The notes under the pieces were generated by a model that was not told the origin of the DNA, did no database searches, and worked only from the letters and a program-made list of their open reading frames with translations. Shown piece after piece: positions 10,925 through 22,789 of a stretch of 64,000 nucleotides of DNA. A program made the position numbers and the translations under genes. Numbering within the stretch: the stretch's first letter is position 1; every line of letters begins with the position of its first letter. The DNA comes from Prionace glauca (lineage: Eukaryota > Chordata > Chondrichthyes > Carcharhiniformes > Carcharhinidae), in assembly GCA_037974335.1 (NCBI GenBank), contig CM075760.1:64884860-64948859 (forward strand). Direction: 5' to 3'.

Positions 10925-11708
10925 AGAATTTGACACGTTAGGACAGTGCCCATATTCCCCATCATCCAAAGGTCTGGCAGAAAGTGCGGCCCAAACAGTA
11001 AAAAGAGGTTCAAAAAACTATCCCACGGCCTCCTTTGACACCAAACTATCCAGATTGCTCTTCAATTACAGGACAACATCCCCCCAATCACCACTCCCCT
11101 CCCCTCTTCAACAAATGGAATAGCACAAGCAGAGTTCCTCATGATCACTCTTCCCACAGTTAAGTCTGATCCTCCGAGGGTGGGAGCTAACACCCAGAGC
11201 CGTTTCCATCAACTGGGACAGCCTGTTAAAGGCAGTTGTTAGGCTGTTAGTTAAGAATCATGGCAATGGATACGCTGGTTATGAGACACGTTCAGGTCAG
11301 GAACAGGGCCAGATTCCTATCAAGTCCGCTTGGGAGATACCATCCTATGGGAATGTTTCAAACATTTACAAACCGTGAAACACCAAGACATGCAGGGAAA
11401 ATCAATTCCCGGCACACCCGGAACTTTGGAAAGAATTCCAGATACTCCGGCTCCTGCTCTCCATCTCCACCAGTGAGAAACTGGGAGTCTGAAATGGACA
11501 GGGCGGGTTTAGCCTCTCGGCCACATTGTCTCCCAATAAAGGGAACTTGGGCCACAACGCTCATGGTGGAAGAGGCGAGCTCCGGTCTGCTGAAACCCAC
11601 TCACCTCCGAGGCTGAGCAGGAGGAACCAGACCCAGCAGTGAAATTTCAAAGAAAGGCTTCCAAGCCGGTCAGCCCTCGGCGGTTACTCAGACCGAGAGG
11701 GGGAGGGG
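10925..11708 (+). mobile_element. Ty3/gypsy fossil, integrase C-terminal part to polypurine tract
   Basis: The plus strand near 10,950-11,070 encodes a degraded gypsy integrase segment (SSKGLAESAAQTVKRG) and a following NYRTT. A purine run (gagggggagggg) at about 11,696-11,708 fits a polypurine tract. The element is broken and old, and only its 3' part is present. Confidence 0.7.
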
Positions 11709-12005
11709 TGTCATAACTTAAAATTGATTCATGAGTTGGGCATGACCAAGTATGAACTTCGGAATGAGGCCTGTGAAATCTGCCTATTGAGGGATCTCCA
11801 CAGACTGTAAGTTGCAGAGAGTGAAACGCTGAGAGTTGGGGAAAGTGTGGGAGTTTAGGGAAGTGGGTGGAGAGGTGTTGCTGTGTCTTGTGTCCCTTAC
11901 TACCCCGTCCATACTGCCATTTCCAGTTGGGTAGGTGTCTATCAGGTATTATAGCTCAGAAAGTGACTTGGAACCAACAGAAGCAGCTGATTCGTGAGTA
12001 CGTTC
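11709..12005 (+). repeat. Probable 3' LTR of the gypsy fossil
   Basis: Starts tgtcataact directly after the polypurine tract, as an LTR should. The end is uncertain because no 5' LTR is in the window for comparison. Confidence 0.5.
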
Positions 12006-12094
12006 TTGGAAGGAAAACTGAGGAAATTTTCTGAGTAGCTCCTACTGATGTCATAACTTCAGGACGGATTCCTCCTGTTGTTCATGTTCTAGGT

Positions 12095-12235
12095 ACGAAT
12101 CCGCTCACTGCAGCTGATGGAATTTGAATTAAATAAAAATTGTCTGGAAATAAAAATCTACTGATGACCATAAAACCATATTTGATTGTCGAAAGGACCA
12201 ATTTCTTTCACTGATGTCCTTTAGGGAAGGAAATC
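12095..12235 (+). repeat. Interspersed repeat of unnamed family
   Basis: Contains gatggaatttgaatt, ctactgatgaccataaaacc and tttagggaaggaaatct, blocks shared with 2405, 10,580, 32,370 and 52,140. Confidence 0.65.
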
Positions 12236-12289
12236 TACCAGGGAGAGGGGAATAAAGCAAAGGTGAATCAGCTGAAGTGGAACTAGAGA

Positions 12290-15125
12290 ACAGGGCCAGT
12301 AAGACTCAGAAAAAGAGCAGAAATAGTGTGGCTCCTAATTAAAGCGGGTCCGGCAGGCTGAAGGGCATTTGTTTCAATACAAAAAGTGTAACAGGTAAGG
12401 CTGATGGACTTGGAGCTTGGATTCGTTCTTGGAACTGTAATGTTGCTGCTATTACAGAGACTTGGTTAAGGAAAGGAGAGGAATGACAGCTTAACGTACA
12501 AGGATGCCGATGATTCAAGCAGGATAGAAAATGATGTTACAGGGGAGGGACATTTTCAAGACTGGTAAGGAGAATATTGCAGCAGTACTGCAGGAGGACT
12601 GCACCCAATGTAGTTCGCATGGCTTATACAGCGAGGCAGTATGGGTAGAGTGCAGGAATAGGAAGAGTGTACTCACAAGATTCGGCATTTTCTATTGGCC
12701 TCCCAACAACTAGCGGGAGATTGAGAAAGAGATATGAATGAGAATTTGGCAAGATGCAAAAGTAACAGGGTTGTTGTGGTGGGACAGTTAACTTCCTCAA
12801 AATTGACAGGGACTCATTTTTGCTGAGTGTGTGGATGGGGCAGAGTTTGTAAGGAGCATCCTGGAGGGCTTCCCAAAACATTATAGAGATAGTCCAACTA
12901 GGGAAGCGGCTGAACTGGACCTGGAAATAGGGAATCAGCCTGGACAGGTGGTCGACATTTCAGTGGGGGAGTAGTTGGGGAACAGAGACACAACTCAGTG
13001 AGTGTTAAGGTACGGACAGAGAAAGGTAAGTGTAATACTCAAGTGAAGACATTAAACTCGGGGATGACTCATTATAACAATATTAGGCAGAAACGGAAGA
13101 ATGTAGATTGGGGCAAATCAACATCTGGCACGTGGGAGGCTTTCAAGTGCAAGTTGATAGGAATTCCGGACTGGCACATTCCAATGAGAATGAAGGGTAG
13201 GTATCGCAAATTTCGGGAACATTGTAAAATGAGAGAAATTATGAGCCTCGTCAAAGTGGGAAAAAAAGTTTTTTTCTGTCCTAGGAAGACACAAAACAAT
13301 TATGAAATACAAGGAAAGTAAAACGAAACTTAAGCAAAGACTAAAGAGGGCGAAAAGGGGTCACGAGAATTAATTTGCCGCAGGATGGAAGAAAATCCGA
13401 AGGCGTTTTACACATATATAAAGGGCAAATGTTTAGCCAGGGAAGGGGTTGGCACACCCGAGGACAGGTGAGGGATTCTATGCGCGGATCCAGGGAAATG
13501 ACGAGGTATTGAATACTTCACGTCAGTATTCACTAAAGAGAAGTACTTAGTGCATGATGAGTCTGGGAAAGGATGCACAAGTAGTTTGAGTCATGTTGAG
13601 ATCAAAAAGGAGGAGATATTGGGGTTCTTGAGATATATTAAGGTAGATAAGTCCCCAGGGCCTAATGTGATATACCACAGAATAATGCGAGAGGCCAGGA
13701 GGAAATTGCTGGGGTCTTGAGAGAAATCTTTGTATCATCACTGGCTATAGTGGAAGTATGAGGATTGGAGAATAGCCGATTTTTGTTTAGGAAGAATGGC
13801 AACAATAATCCAGGTAAGCACAGGCTAGTGAGCCTTACGTCAGTGGTCAGGAAATTATTGAAGAAAATTCTTCGAGACAGGATTTAATCCCTCTTTGAAA
13901 TAAGTGGATGTATTAGTGAAAGGCAACAAGCTTTTTTGAAGACCAGATCGTGTCTGACTAACGTGATCAAGTTTATTTTTTGAGGAAGTGACGAAGATGA
14001 TTGATGATGGTAGAGCAGTGGATATTGTCTACGTGGACACCAGTAAACCCTCTGACAAGGTCCCTCATGGCAGAGAGGTACAGAATTTGCAGTAAAATGA
14101 GATCAGAGGTGAGCTGTCTAGGTAGATGGAGAACTGGCTCAGTCATAGAAAACAGAATGTAGCTGTGCAAGTGTGCGTTTCTGAAGGGAGTGTTATGGCT
14201 CAGGGATCAGTTCTGGAACCTTTATTGTTTGTCATGGATATATAAATGATTAGAAGGAAATTGGGGAATCAGCTTGGAGATAATCGACACGTTGGGGGAA
14301 AGGTTGGAAAGCAGAGGATGGTGATTTCAGGTAAATAGTGACAGGGCAAAAAGAACTAATTGATTGAATGGACGAGTAATTTGCATATTTAAATTTATTG
14401 CAGAGAAAAGTTACATGATCAGTTTTGTTCAACAGAATGTGGAGAAAAAAATGGAAATGATGAAAAGTGAATATAGACGCCGAGGGACTTGAGTGAATAT
14501 GTGTATAAATCATTCATGATGCAAGACAGGTTGAGACAGCTGCAAACAAAAAAAAAGTGAATAGTTTTTGTCTATTGGGGAAAAGAATACAGAAGCAAAG
14601 AAGTTGTGCTAAATTTGTAGAAAACACTTGGAAAATCGTCAACCAAAAATTCGGCCCAATTTTCGGCACCGAACTCAGGCAGAATGTAAAGTCAATAGGC
14701 TGGATGGAAAGGAAAACACGAGAATAAGTCCAGAGATCAGAAACTTCAGTGACGGAACTATTTTGGAGAAGTTCGGACTAATTTCCTTGACAGGAAGTTG
14801 CTGATATGACTTTAACGAGGCATTCAAAATCCTGAGGGGTCTTGACAGAGTAGATAGAGAGGAACTGTTCAGTGGCAGAAGGATTTTGACACAGAGGGCG
14901 CGGGTTGAAGTAAATTGGTGGAAGAAACATGGAGACATCAGGAAATACATTGTCAGACAGTGAGTGATCCAGATCTGGAATGTGCTGTTTGAGAATGTGG
15001 TGCAGGCAGCGCCAATTAATGGGTTAAAAATGGGATTGGATAATTGTCTGAAAATGAACAAAATGCTAGACTGTGGGGTCCAGAGTGTTCTTGGATGAAT
15101 TGCTCCTTTCGAGGACCAACACACA
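12290..15125 (+). mobile_element. Old CR1-like LINE, nearly full ORF2 span, decayed
   Basis: The stretch follows the order of a CR1-like ORF2: an endonuclease region (ctattacagagacttggtta near 12,450 encodes ITETWL), a linker around 13,120-13,400, reverse transcriptase from about 13,550 (tccccagggcctaatgtgat, the SPGP block) through gctcagggatcagttctgg, and the C-terminal region from 14,800. Many stops and frameshifts break it and no long frame survives. It is older than, and of a different subfamily from, the copy that follows it. Confidence 0.8.
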
Positions 15126-15159
15126 CATGACGCTTCAAAATGGCCTTCTTCTCTGCTGT

Positions 15160-16612
15160 AAGCGTTGTTTAAGAAGGGTGCCAGGCAAAAGGCGGGGAAT
15201 TATCGGCCGGTTAGTTTAACGTCTGTGGTAGGTAAAATGTTAGAATCCGTCATTAAGGAGGAAATAGCGAGGCATCTTGAGGGGAATTGCTTGATAGGGC
15301 GGACGCAACACGGTTTCATGAAAGAGAAGTCGTGTCTGACAAATTTACTGGAGTTCTTTGAGGATGTGTCTAGGGCAGTGGATAGAGGAGAGCCGGTGGA
15401 TGTGGTCTTTCTGGATTTTCAGAAGGCGTTTGACAAGGTACCTCACAAGAGGTTATTGCAGAAAGTCAGGGGACATGGAGTTGGGGGTAGGGTGTTAGCG
15501 TGGATAGAGGATTGGTTGTCAAATAGGAGACAGAGAATGGGGATCAATGGGTGCTATTCGGATTGGCGGTTGGTGACTAGTGGGGTGCCCCAGGGGTCGG
15601 TGCTGGGGCCTCAGCTATTTACCATTTATATAGATGATCTGGAGGAGGGAACCGAGTGCAGGGTGTAGAAATTTGCTGATGACACCAAGATTGGGGGAAA
15701 GGCAAATTGTGCGGAGGGTGTGGAGAGTCTGCAGAAGGATCTAAATAGGCTGGGCGAATGGGCGGGGAAATGGCAAATGGAATTTAATGTTGGCAAGTGT
15801 GAAGTGGTCCACTTTGGTAGGAGGAATGGTAGGAAGGACTATTACTTACGTGGCGAAAAACTGCAGCAGGCGACGATGCAGAGGGACCTCGGGGTCCTTG
15901 TGCATGAGTCGCAAAAACCCAGCTTGCAGGTGCAGCAGGTGGTCAGGAAGGCGAATGGGATGCTGGACTTCATAGCGAGGGGGATTGAATATAAAAATAG
16001 GGAGGTCTTGCTGCAGCTGTATAGGGCATTGGTGAGGCCGCAGCTGGAGTACTGTGTGCAGTTTTGGGCGCCACACTTACACAAGGATATTTTGGCCTTG
16101 GAGGGAGTGCAGAGGAGGTTTACTAGGCTGATACCGGAGTTGAGGGGATTGAGCTATGAGGAGAGGCTGAATAAACTAGGCTTGTACTCGTTAGAGTTTA
16201 GAAGAATGAGGGGAGATCTCATTGAGACGTATAAGATGATGAATGGGATGGATAGGATAGAAGTGGAGAGACTCTTCCCGCTCAAAAAAGACAGTAGGAC
16301 CAGGGGGCACAGCCTCAAGATAAAGGGGAGGCGGTTTAGAACAGAGTTGAGGAGGAACTTCTTCACTCAAAGGGTGGTGAATCTCTGGAATTCTCTGCCC
16401 GTTGAAGTGGTGGAGGCTGCCTCGCTAAATATTTTTAAGAAGCGGGTTGATGGGTTTTTGATAAGAGAAGGGATTAAGGGTTATGGGGAGAGGGCGGGAA
16501 GGTGGAGCTGAGTCACGACAGATCAGCCATGATCTTATTGAATGGCGGGGCAGGCTCGAAGGGCTAGATGGCCTACTCTTGCTCCTATTTCTTATGTTCT
16601 TATGTTCTTAAG
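15160..16612 (+). mobile_element. Young 5'-truncated CR1-like LINE
   Basis: Two long frames (15,165-15,668 and 15,720-16,511) cover most of the reverse transcriptase. The first includes [27 protein letters not shown] and [11 protein letters not shown]; the second gives the thumb and C-terminus. They are separated by one in-frame TAG at 15,666 just before the FADDTK motif, so a single change interrupts the frame. The 3' end has cttatgttcttatgttctta. It is the best-preserved plus-strand copy of the subfamily also present at 48,473 and 50,600. Confidence 0.93.
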
Positions 16613-16614
16613 TA

Positions 16615-17480
16615 CTTTATCAATGTTGAAAGGGTGACAGTGGCAGAGTGGTAATATCTCTGTGAGGGTAGGCCAATTTCTCAAGATAAATATTCAAGTC
16701 CAACTACAACAGGCTTCAAAACGCAATTACAATTTTGAATGTAAAGGTCATTTCCGTGATTGCGGCCATGACCTGAAATATATCAGATTCTCTAATGCCC
16801 TGCAGAAAAAAAACCTTCCATCATTTCCCAGTTAAGCCCAGAGGTGACTCTAGGCGCACACGTCCTAGGCTATTACGTGCCTTTTATGATGGTCTAGAAA
16901 ACCAGTAAATTCAATGTATTAGCGATTGCTAATATATGCTGGCCTTACCAGCTGGATATTCAGCCCATGAAAGAATGAGAAACAGCAACTGAAATCAGCA
17001 TTTCACAACACCTGCAATAGCAAAGCTAGTCCAGGAGATGGCAGTGAAACTGCATTTTTTGTCACGACAAGATACAGAAGATCGTCTCAGTTATTTCTGT
17101 AATAGACTCAGTCTTTGCCCATGCTAAACGTGACCCATTTTATATAACACGAAATCATATTTCTGATTATATGACAATAATCTCAGTTGATTCTGTACTC
17201 AGCAAAATCCCAGTTGTTTGAGTATGGCATGTCTTTGTTTATATGAGAAAATACCACGCTGGTTAGAGGGTGTTAGATACTGTATACACCCTCTCAGTAA
17301 TGGCTGAACTGGGCCCAGTCTGCATCTATATTAGTACAGGTGCTATATTGATATCTGGTGTATTCGGCCCTATCTCAATATTACTGCACGAAACCAGTCT
17401 CTCGATTATATTGCAACGGATAGTATTAGTTGGATTCGCCATGCAAAATTGTCCGTTCTTTTCCCTCAGAATATGTGGAA
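16615..17480. other. Intergenic, with a weak copy of the interspersed repeat
   Basis: At 16,640-16,870 the sequence loosely follows the interspersed repeat family (tccaactacaacagg, ccttccatcatttccc). I recognise nothing else. Confidence 0.4.
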
Positions 17481-17484
17481 TAGC

Positions 17485-17605
17485 CATGGTAAATGTGTGG
17501 GGATAACGGGGATAGGGCAGAGGGGAGGACCTGGGGTAGGACGCAGACTCGGTGGGCCAGATAGCCTTTCTTCTGAACTGTAGGAATTTTATGGTTCTAT
17601 GCCTA
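17485..17605 (+). mobile_element. SINE 3' tail, sense
   Basis: Carries gggatagggcag, cgcagactcggtgggcc and tgaactgtaggaattttatg, the diverged SINE tail. Confidence 0.8.
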
Positions 17606-18687
17606 ACAAACATCATTAACATTTGTGTGCTTACTTATTTTAAACATTCTATTTTCTAATAACACCTTTGGAGAAATGAAATCTTTTAGCAATTCCCCTT
17701 CAGTTTTCCCAGTGAGAACCTTCAACCCATCTCTGCCTTCCCTGAGTGCATAAAAACACCAAACAGTTCATGTGTTTCAACTCAAGAACGTTTATAATGT
17801 AATTATTTACTGACAACCCTTCTGTTGTGTGCTCTTGCATATAAAATTATTGCAGCCTCACTATTTTGTTCCCGGTGATGACTTATCTGTCTTTAGAGAT
17901 CTGTTGGAAAATGGATAAATCACGTCTCGAATGACGGGGAGATTATGAAAATTGTTCTTCTCAATGTCTCATTAAACTTCCTGATATAGGACTCAATTGT
18001 GTACTGATTTGTGAAAATGGTAATGAAAATGACCCTGGATATATAGCCGACAGGAGATAATTACACCTGGAATTCTCAGACTTCTTATTTCTATTGATGC
18101 AAAGGATTGAAACATCTGCTCCTCTCCAGAGAAGGAACAATATTTCTGTTTAACCGTTACCTTCACCAATTCCATGGTAACCACCCTAAACATCTTCTGC
18201 TGTGTATCGGTTGTATAATCTACGTAATGCGATGAATCAGGATCAGGTGCATCATAAGAATGGCCAGACCTTATGTGATATAAACAGTGATATCACCTGG
18301 TGAACAATGACTGCAGCGGTTCAAGATAGCAGCTCATCACCACATTGTCAGGGGCAATCAGAGAAGGGCAACAGATGTCAGTGCTGCCCACATCCTATAA
18401 ATGATTAAACATAATGCTCCAACAACAGAAGAAGAATCTAATCTAATATAGACAGATATGCTCGCGCAATGATGACATAAACTGGCTGGGAGAATCACGT
18501 GAACCAACGTATGAGTTCTCCAGAGTAAGAGAGACAGAGCATGATATAACATTTACATAAACAATTTTTGTGCGTGTAGAAAAAGTGATATGTCCAATAA
18601 CGACAGGCAGGGGTCAAATGCAGCAAAATCTGATGCAGGTTCTAATTCACAACGGATTGGGTAACGGTTTCCAAAAATAATCATAGA
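17606..18687. other. Unassigned AT-rich intergenic sequence
   Basis: I see no gene, exon or recognised repeat. Confidence 0.5.
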
Positions 18688-20365
18688 GAAGTAGAACATT
18701 ATAATTTGAATGACGGGCTCCAGTGTATCACTGACAGAGACAGCTGGGCCCGGAGTCAGACTGGGACCTGAGAATTAGAACATTACAATGTGAATGACTG
18801 GCCCCAGTGTATCACTAACAGAGACAGCTGGGCCCGGAGTCAGACTGAAAACTGAGAATTAGAACATTACAATGTGAATGACTGGCCCCAGTGTATCACT
18901 AACAGAGACAGCTGGGCCCGGAGTCAGACTGAAAACTGAGAATTAGAACATTACAATGTGAATGACTGGCCCCAGTGTATCACTGATAGAGACAGCTGGG
19001 CCCGGAGTCAGACTGGAACCTGTGAATTAGAACATTACAATGTGAATGACTGGCCCCAGTGTATCACTGACAGAAACAGCTGAGCCCGGAGTCAGACTGG
19101 GACCTGAGAATTAGAACATTACAATGTGAATGACTGGCCCCAGTGTATCACTAACAGAGACAGCTGGGCCCGGAGTCAGACTGAAAACTGAGAATCAGAA
19201 CATTACAATGTGAATGACTGGCCCCAGTGTATCACTGATAGAGACAGCTGGGCCCGGAGTCAGACTGGAACCTGTGAATTAGAACATTACAATGTGAATG
19301 ACGGGCTCCAGTGTATCACTGACAGAGACAGCTGGGCCCGGAGTCAGACTGGAACCTGAGAATTAGAACATTACAATGTGAATGACTGGCCCCAGTGTAT
19401 CACTGACAGAGACAGCTGGGCCCGGAGTCAGACTGGGACCTGAGAATTAGAACATTACAATGTGAATGACTGGCCCCAGTGTATCACTGACAGAGACAGC
19501 TGGGCCCGGAGTCAGACTGGGACCTGAGAATTAGAACATTACAATGTGAATGACTGGCTCCAGTGTATCACTGACAGAGACAGCTGGGCCCGGAGTCAGC
19601 CTGGGACCTGAGAATTAGAACATTACAATGTGAATGACTGGCCCCAGTGTATCACTGACAGAGGCAGCTGGGCCCGGAGTCAGGTTGGGACCTGAGAATT
19701 AGAAAATTACAATGTGAATGACCGGCCCCAGTGTATCACTGACAGAGACAGCTGGGCCCGGAGTCAGACTGGGACCTGAGAATTAGAACATTACAATGTG
19801 AATGACTGGCCCCAGTGTATCACTGACAGAGACAGCTGGGCCCGGAGTCAGACTGGGACCTGAGAATTAGAACATTACAATGTGAATGACTGGCCCCAGT
19901 GTATCACTAACAGAGACAACTGGGCCCGGAGTCAGACTGGGACCTGAGAATTAGAACATTACAATGTGAATGACCGGCCCCAGTGTATCACTGACAGAGA
20001 CAGCTGGGCCCGGAGTCAGACTGGGACCTGAGAATAAGAACATTACAATGTGAATGACTGGCTCCAGTGTATCACTGACAGAGACAGCTGGGCCCGGAGT
20101 CAGACTGGAACATGAGAATTAGAACATTACAATGTGAATGACTGGCCCTAGTGTATCACTGACAGAGACAGCTGGGCCCGGAGTCAGACTGGAACCTGAG
20201 AATTAGAACATTACAATGTGAATGACTGGCCCCAGTGTATCACTAACAGACAGCTGGGCCCGGAGTCAGACTGGGACCTGAGAATTAGAACATTACAATG
20301 TGAATGACTGGCCCCAGTGTATCACCAACAGAGACAGCTGGGCCCGGAGTCAGACTGGGACCTGA
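18688..20365 (+). repeat. 84-bp tandem array, about 20 units
   Basis: The unit includes agaacattacaatgtgaatg, ccccagtgtatcactgac, gagacagctgggcccggagt and cagactgggacctgaga. Unit length is about 84 bp throughout, with scattered substitutions and at least one small deletion (near 20,250). Each unit has the palindromic core CAGCTG, which is both an E-box and an AGCT site, and a tgggccc block. No frame stays open across it. The first unit is the most diverged, as expected at an array edge. Confidence 0.97.
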
Positions 20366-21739
20366 CACAAGGAAACAATCATTTCTAGGGCCTTAGCACA
20401 GGTTTCCTTGTCAGGACGAGTGACGCAGGGATTTATGTGACAAACACGGATTGGAATCCCTATGACATCCGCAGGAGTGACTGACACCACCTGACTAAGA
20501 GCTGGTATTCCCAAAGGGGGGACGATCATGGCGGGCTTCATAAATGTCTGTTATCTGAGGTAACAATAGTGAATCTGTCAGAGGAAGAGAAAATAATCTG
20601 TTCCTTTTCATTCTTACAAGCAGTTCCACATTTACAGACAGAATCAGGACATGTAAAGATTGAAAAGTATGAAAACCTCTCCGGAAGAAAAAGAAGAGTA
20701 CAATAAATGTTAAGTGTTATTGTGCTTTTCCCAATCAAGTTCGATCCAGTATTCAGTTGTTCAAAGTGATGGTTTGTAAATAGAATTTCGGAATAGTTCC
20801 TGGCAATTACACACACACACACAAAAGCACAAGTTTTGTCAAAAGATAAGATTTACACAAGATGGCAGCTGTATAAATATTGCAAGTTATTCAGTCTCAG
20901 TGAAGGACAGGGAGAGACACAAAAAGGATCCTGGGACAATGATGTAGACGAACCATTAAAATGCTCCCATTCTCGAAAAACCTTGAAATTTTAAACACGT
21001 GAAGGACATATCTTATTTATTTCCCAAAATTACTGTGAAATCTGATTCGATCACCCTTTCAAGCTGTTCATTCCAGTTCATAACAAATCTTGCGTAAAAA
21101 TAAATAATTTCATTCCTGTCTCTCAGCTCAATAAAATAAACGTTTGCCGATTGGTTGCTGACCGCCCTCCCAGTTGAAATACTCTCTCTTTAATTGCCCC
21201 AATCAAAACTTCATGATTTTGAGTACTAATAAAAGTGTTCAAAAGATTGACAAGGAAATAGAGAGAGGAGGAGAGACTTGGAGAGTTGGAAGAAATAAAA
21301 ACGGGGTGCTGACAGATAAAAGCTGAGAAACAACAAGTAAATAGCAGATGGAGAGAAAATAATTAAACAATGAAACATAACAGATATAATTTTCTTTCTT
21401 CATGAAAACCGGGAGTTCAGTGACTGATCCAGTGACCATCAGTTATGTCCGGGAAACTCTGAACAGATCACAACAGACTCATTTGTAAATGTCACCGCAA
21501 TGAGATCTGTCTGACTCTGCCCTGACTCTATGGGCAGATATTGGCCGCACTGACAGATGTTCTCACCAGATTGTGGTCCCTGGATTTATTTTCTGCTCGG
21601 AAGTGAGATGTGCGGTTTGGAACCTGCAGCAAGAATCGGGAAGTTGTGTTACCTGAGATTGAAACAGTGGGCGTCAGTTTGATGTTATCACCGTGAACAG
21701 TCTTCCTGCCTGTGAGGGTGAACTCACTCTGACAGCCTG
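20366..21739. other. Unassigned intergenic sequence
   Basis: Contains a short (ac)n at about 20,810-20,823. The rest is AT-rich and without a recognised gene or repeat. A 63-codon minus frame at 20,350-20,541 has no supporting motif. Confidence 0.45.
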
Positions 21740-22004
21740 AATTTTAGAACGGAGTTGAGGAGAAACTTCTTCACTCAAAGGGTGGTGAATCTCTGGAATT
21801 CTCTACCCGTTCAAGTGGTGGAGGCTGCCTCGCTAAATATTTTCAAGAAGCGGGTTGATGGGTTTTTGATAAGAGAGGGGATTAAGGGTTATGGGGAGAG
21901 GGCGGGAAGGTGGAACTGAGCCACGACAGATCAGCCATGATCTTATTGAATGGCGGGGCAGGCTCGAAGGGCTAGATGGCCTACTCCTGCTCCTATTTCT
22001 TATG
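21740..22004 (+). mobile_element. CR1-like LINE 3' end, sense
   Basis: Starts at ttttagaacggagttgagga and runs to the tail cctactcctgctcctatttc. Same subfamily as 15,160-16,612 and only about 265 bp long. It is joined directly to an antisense LINE piece at 22,005. Confidence 0.9.
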
Positions 22005-22620
22005 CATTCCTCGGATGCATTCCATCCGGTCCTGGGGACTTGTCCACAATCAGCCCCTCCAGTCTGTCGAGCACCACCTCTCTAGTCACAGTAATGTCAT
22101 TAAGACCCTCCATTCCTACCACCTTTCCATCGCTAACACCCGGCAAATTATTCACGTCCTCCTCCGTGAAGACAGAAACAAAAAAGTTATTCAAGACCTT
22201 AGCCATAACCCCATCCCCTACCACTAGCTCCCCTTTCTCATCCTCTAAAGGACCAACGTTCACCCTAGTCAGCCTCTTCCTTTTTATATATTTATAAAAA
22301 CTCTTGCGATCCTTTTTATATTAAGTGCTAGCCCAGCCTCATAGCTTCTCCTACCCTCCTTTATCAACTTCTTTGTCAATCTTTGTTGACATTTAAACCT
22401 TTCCCAATCTTCTTCTCGCCCACTACTCTTAGCTACTCCAAACTCCTCCGCTTTTAATTTAACACTTTCCTTCACCTCCTTCGTTATCCACGGCTTATTA
22501 CCTCTCCTCCTACTGTCCTTTTTAACCATCGGAATAAATTTCTGCTGAGCACCAAGAAAGATCTCCTTAAAGATCCTCCACTGCTCCTCAGCAAACCTAC
22601 CTTCCAACGCACTATAGAGA
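22005..22620 (-). mobile_element. CR1-like LINE, linker and early RT, antisense
   Basis: The minus-strand frames give KSPGPDGMHPRNA and FFVSVFTEEDVNNLPGV (RT start, 22,000-22,263) and RRGNKPWITKEVKESVKLKA (linker before RT, about 22,330-22,600). The two frames are shifted relative to each other, so the copy is broken. The missing 3' half shows it is not the continuation of the adjacent sense piece. Confidence 0.88.
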
Positions 22621-22785
22621 GAGAGACAGAGGGGAAAACACAGAGAGAGAAGGAGCCAGGGAGAGAGAGGGGGACAAGGAGAGACAAACAGAGACAGAGA
22701 GGGGGAGGGAGAGAGGCAGGAATGGCGGGGAGTGGGGGAGAGGGAGAAAGAGGCAGGGAGAGACAGAGAGAGAGAGATGCACACT
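22612..22785. repeat. Purine-rich low-complexity stretch
   Basis: gagagagacagaggg-type sequence directly next to the LINE fragment. Serine/leucine-rich minus frames here are artefacts. Confidence 0.9.
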
Positions 22786-22789
22786 AATG

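Noticed and set aside
15842-16366. Antisense frames opposite the LINE ORFs, seen also at 49,008 and 51,146
   Set aside because: Shadows of the reverse transcriptase frame; they recur only because the LINE recurs.
18688-20365. Tandem array as a CRISPR-like locus
   Set aside because: Units are contiguous 84-mers without unique spacers, and the host is a vertebrate.
20350-20541. 63-codon minus-strand frame after the tandem array
   Set aside because: No motif, neighbour or homology I can recognise supports it.
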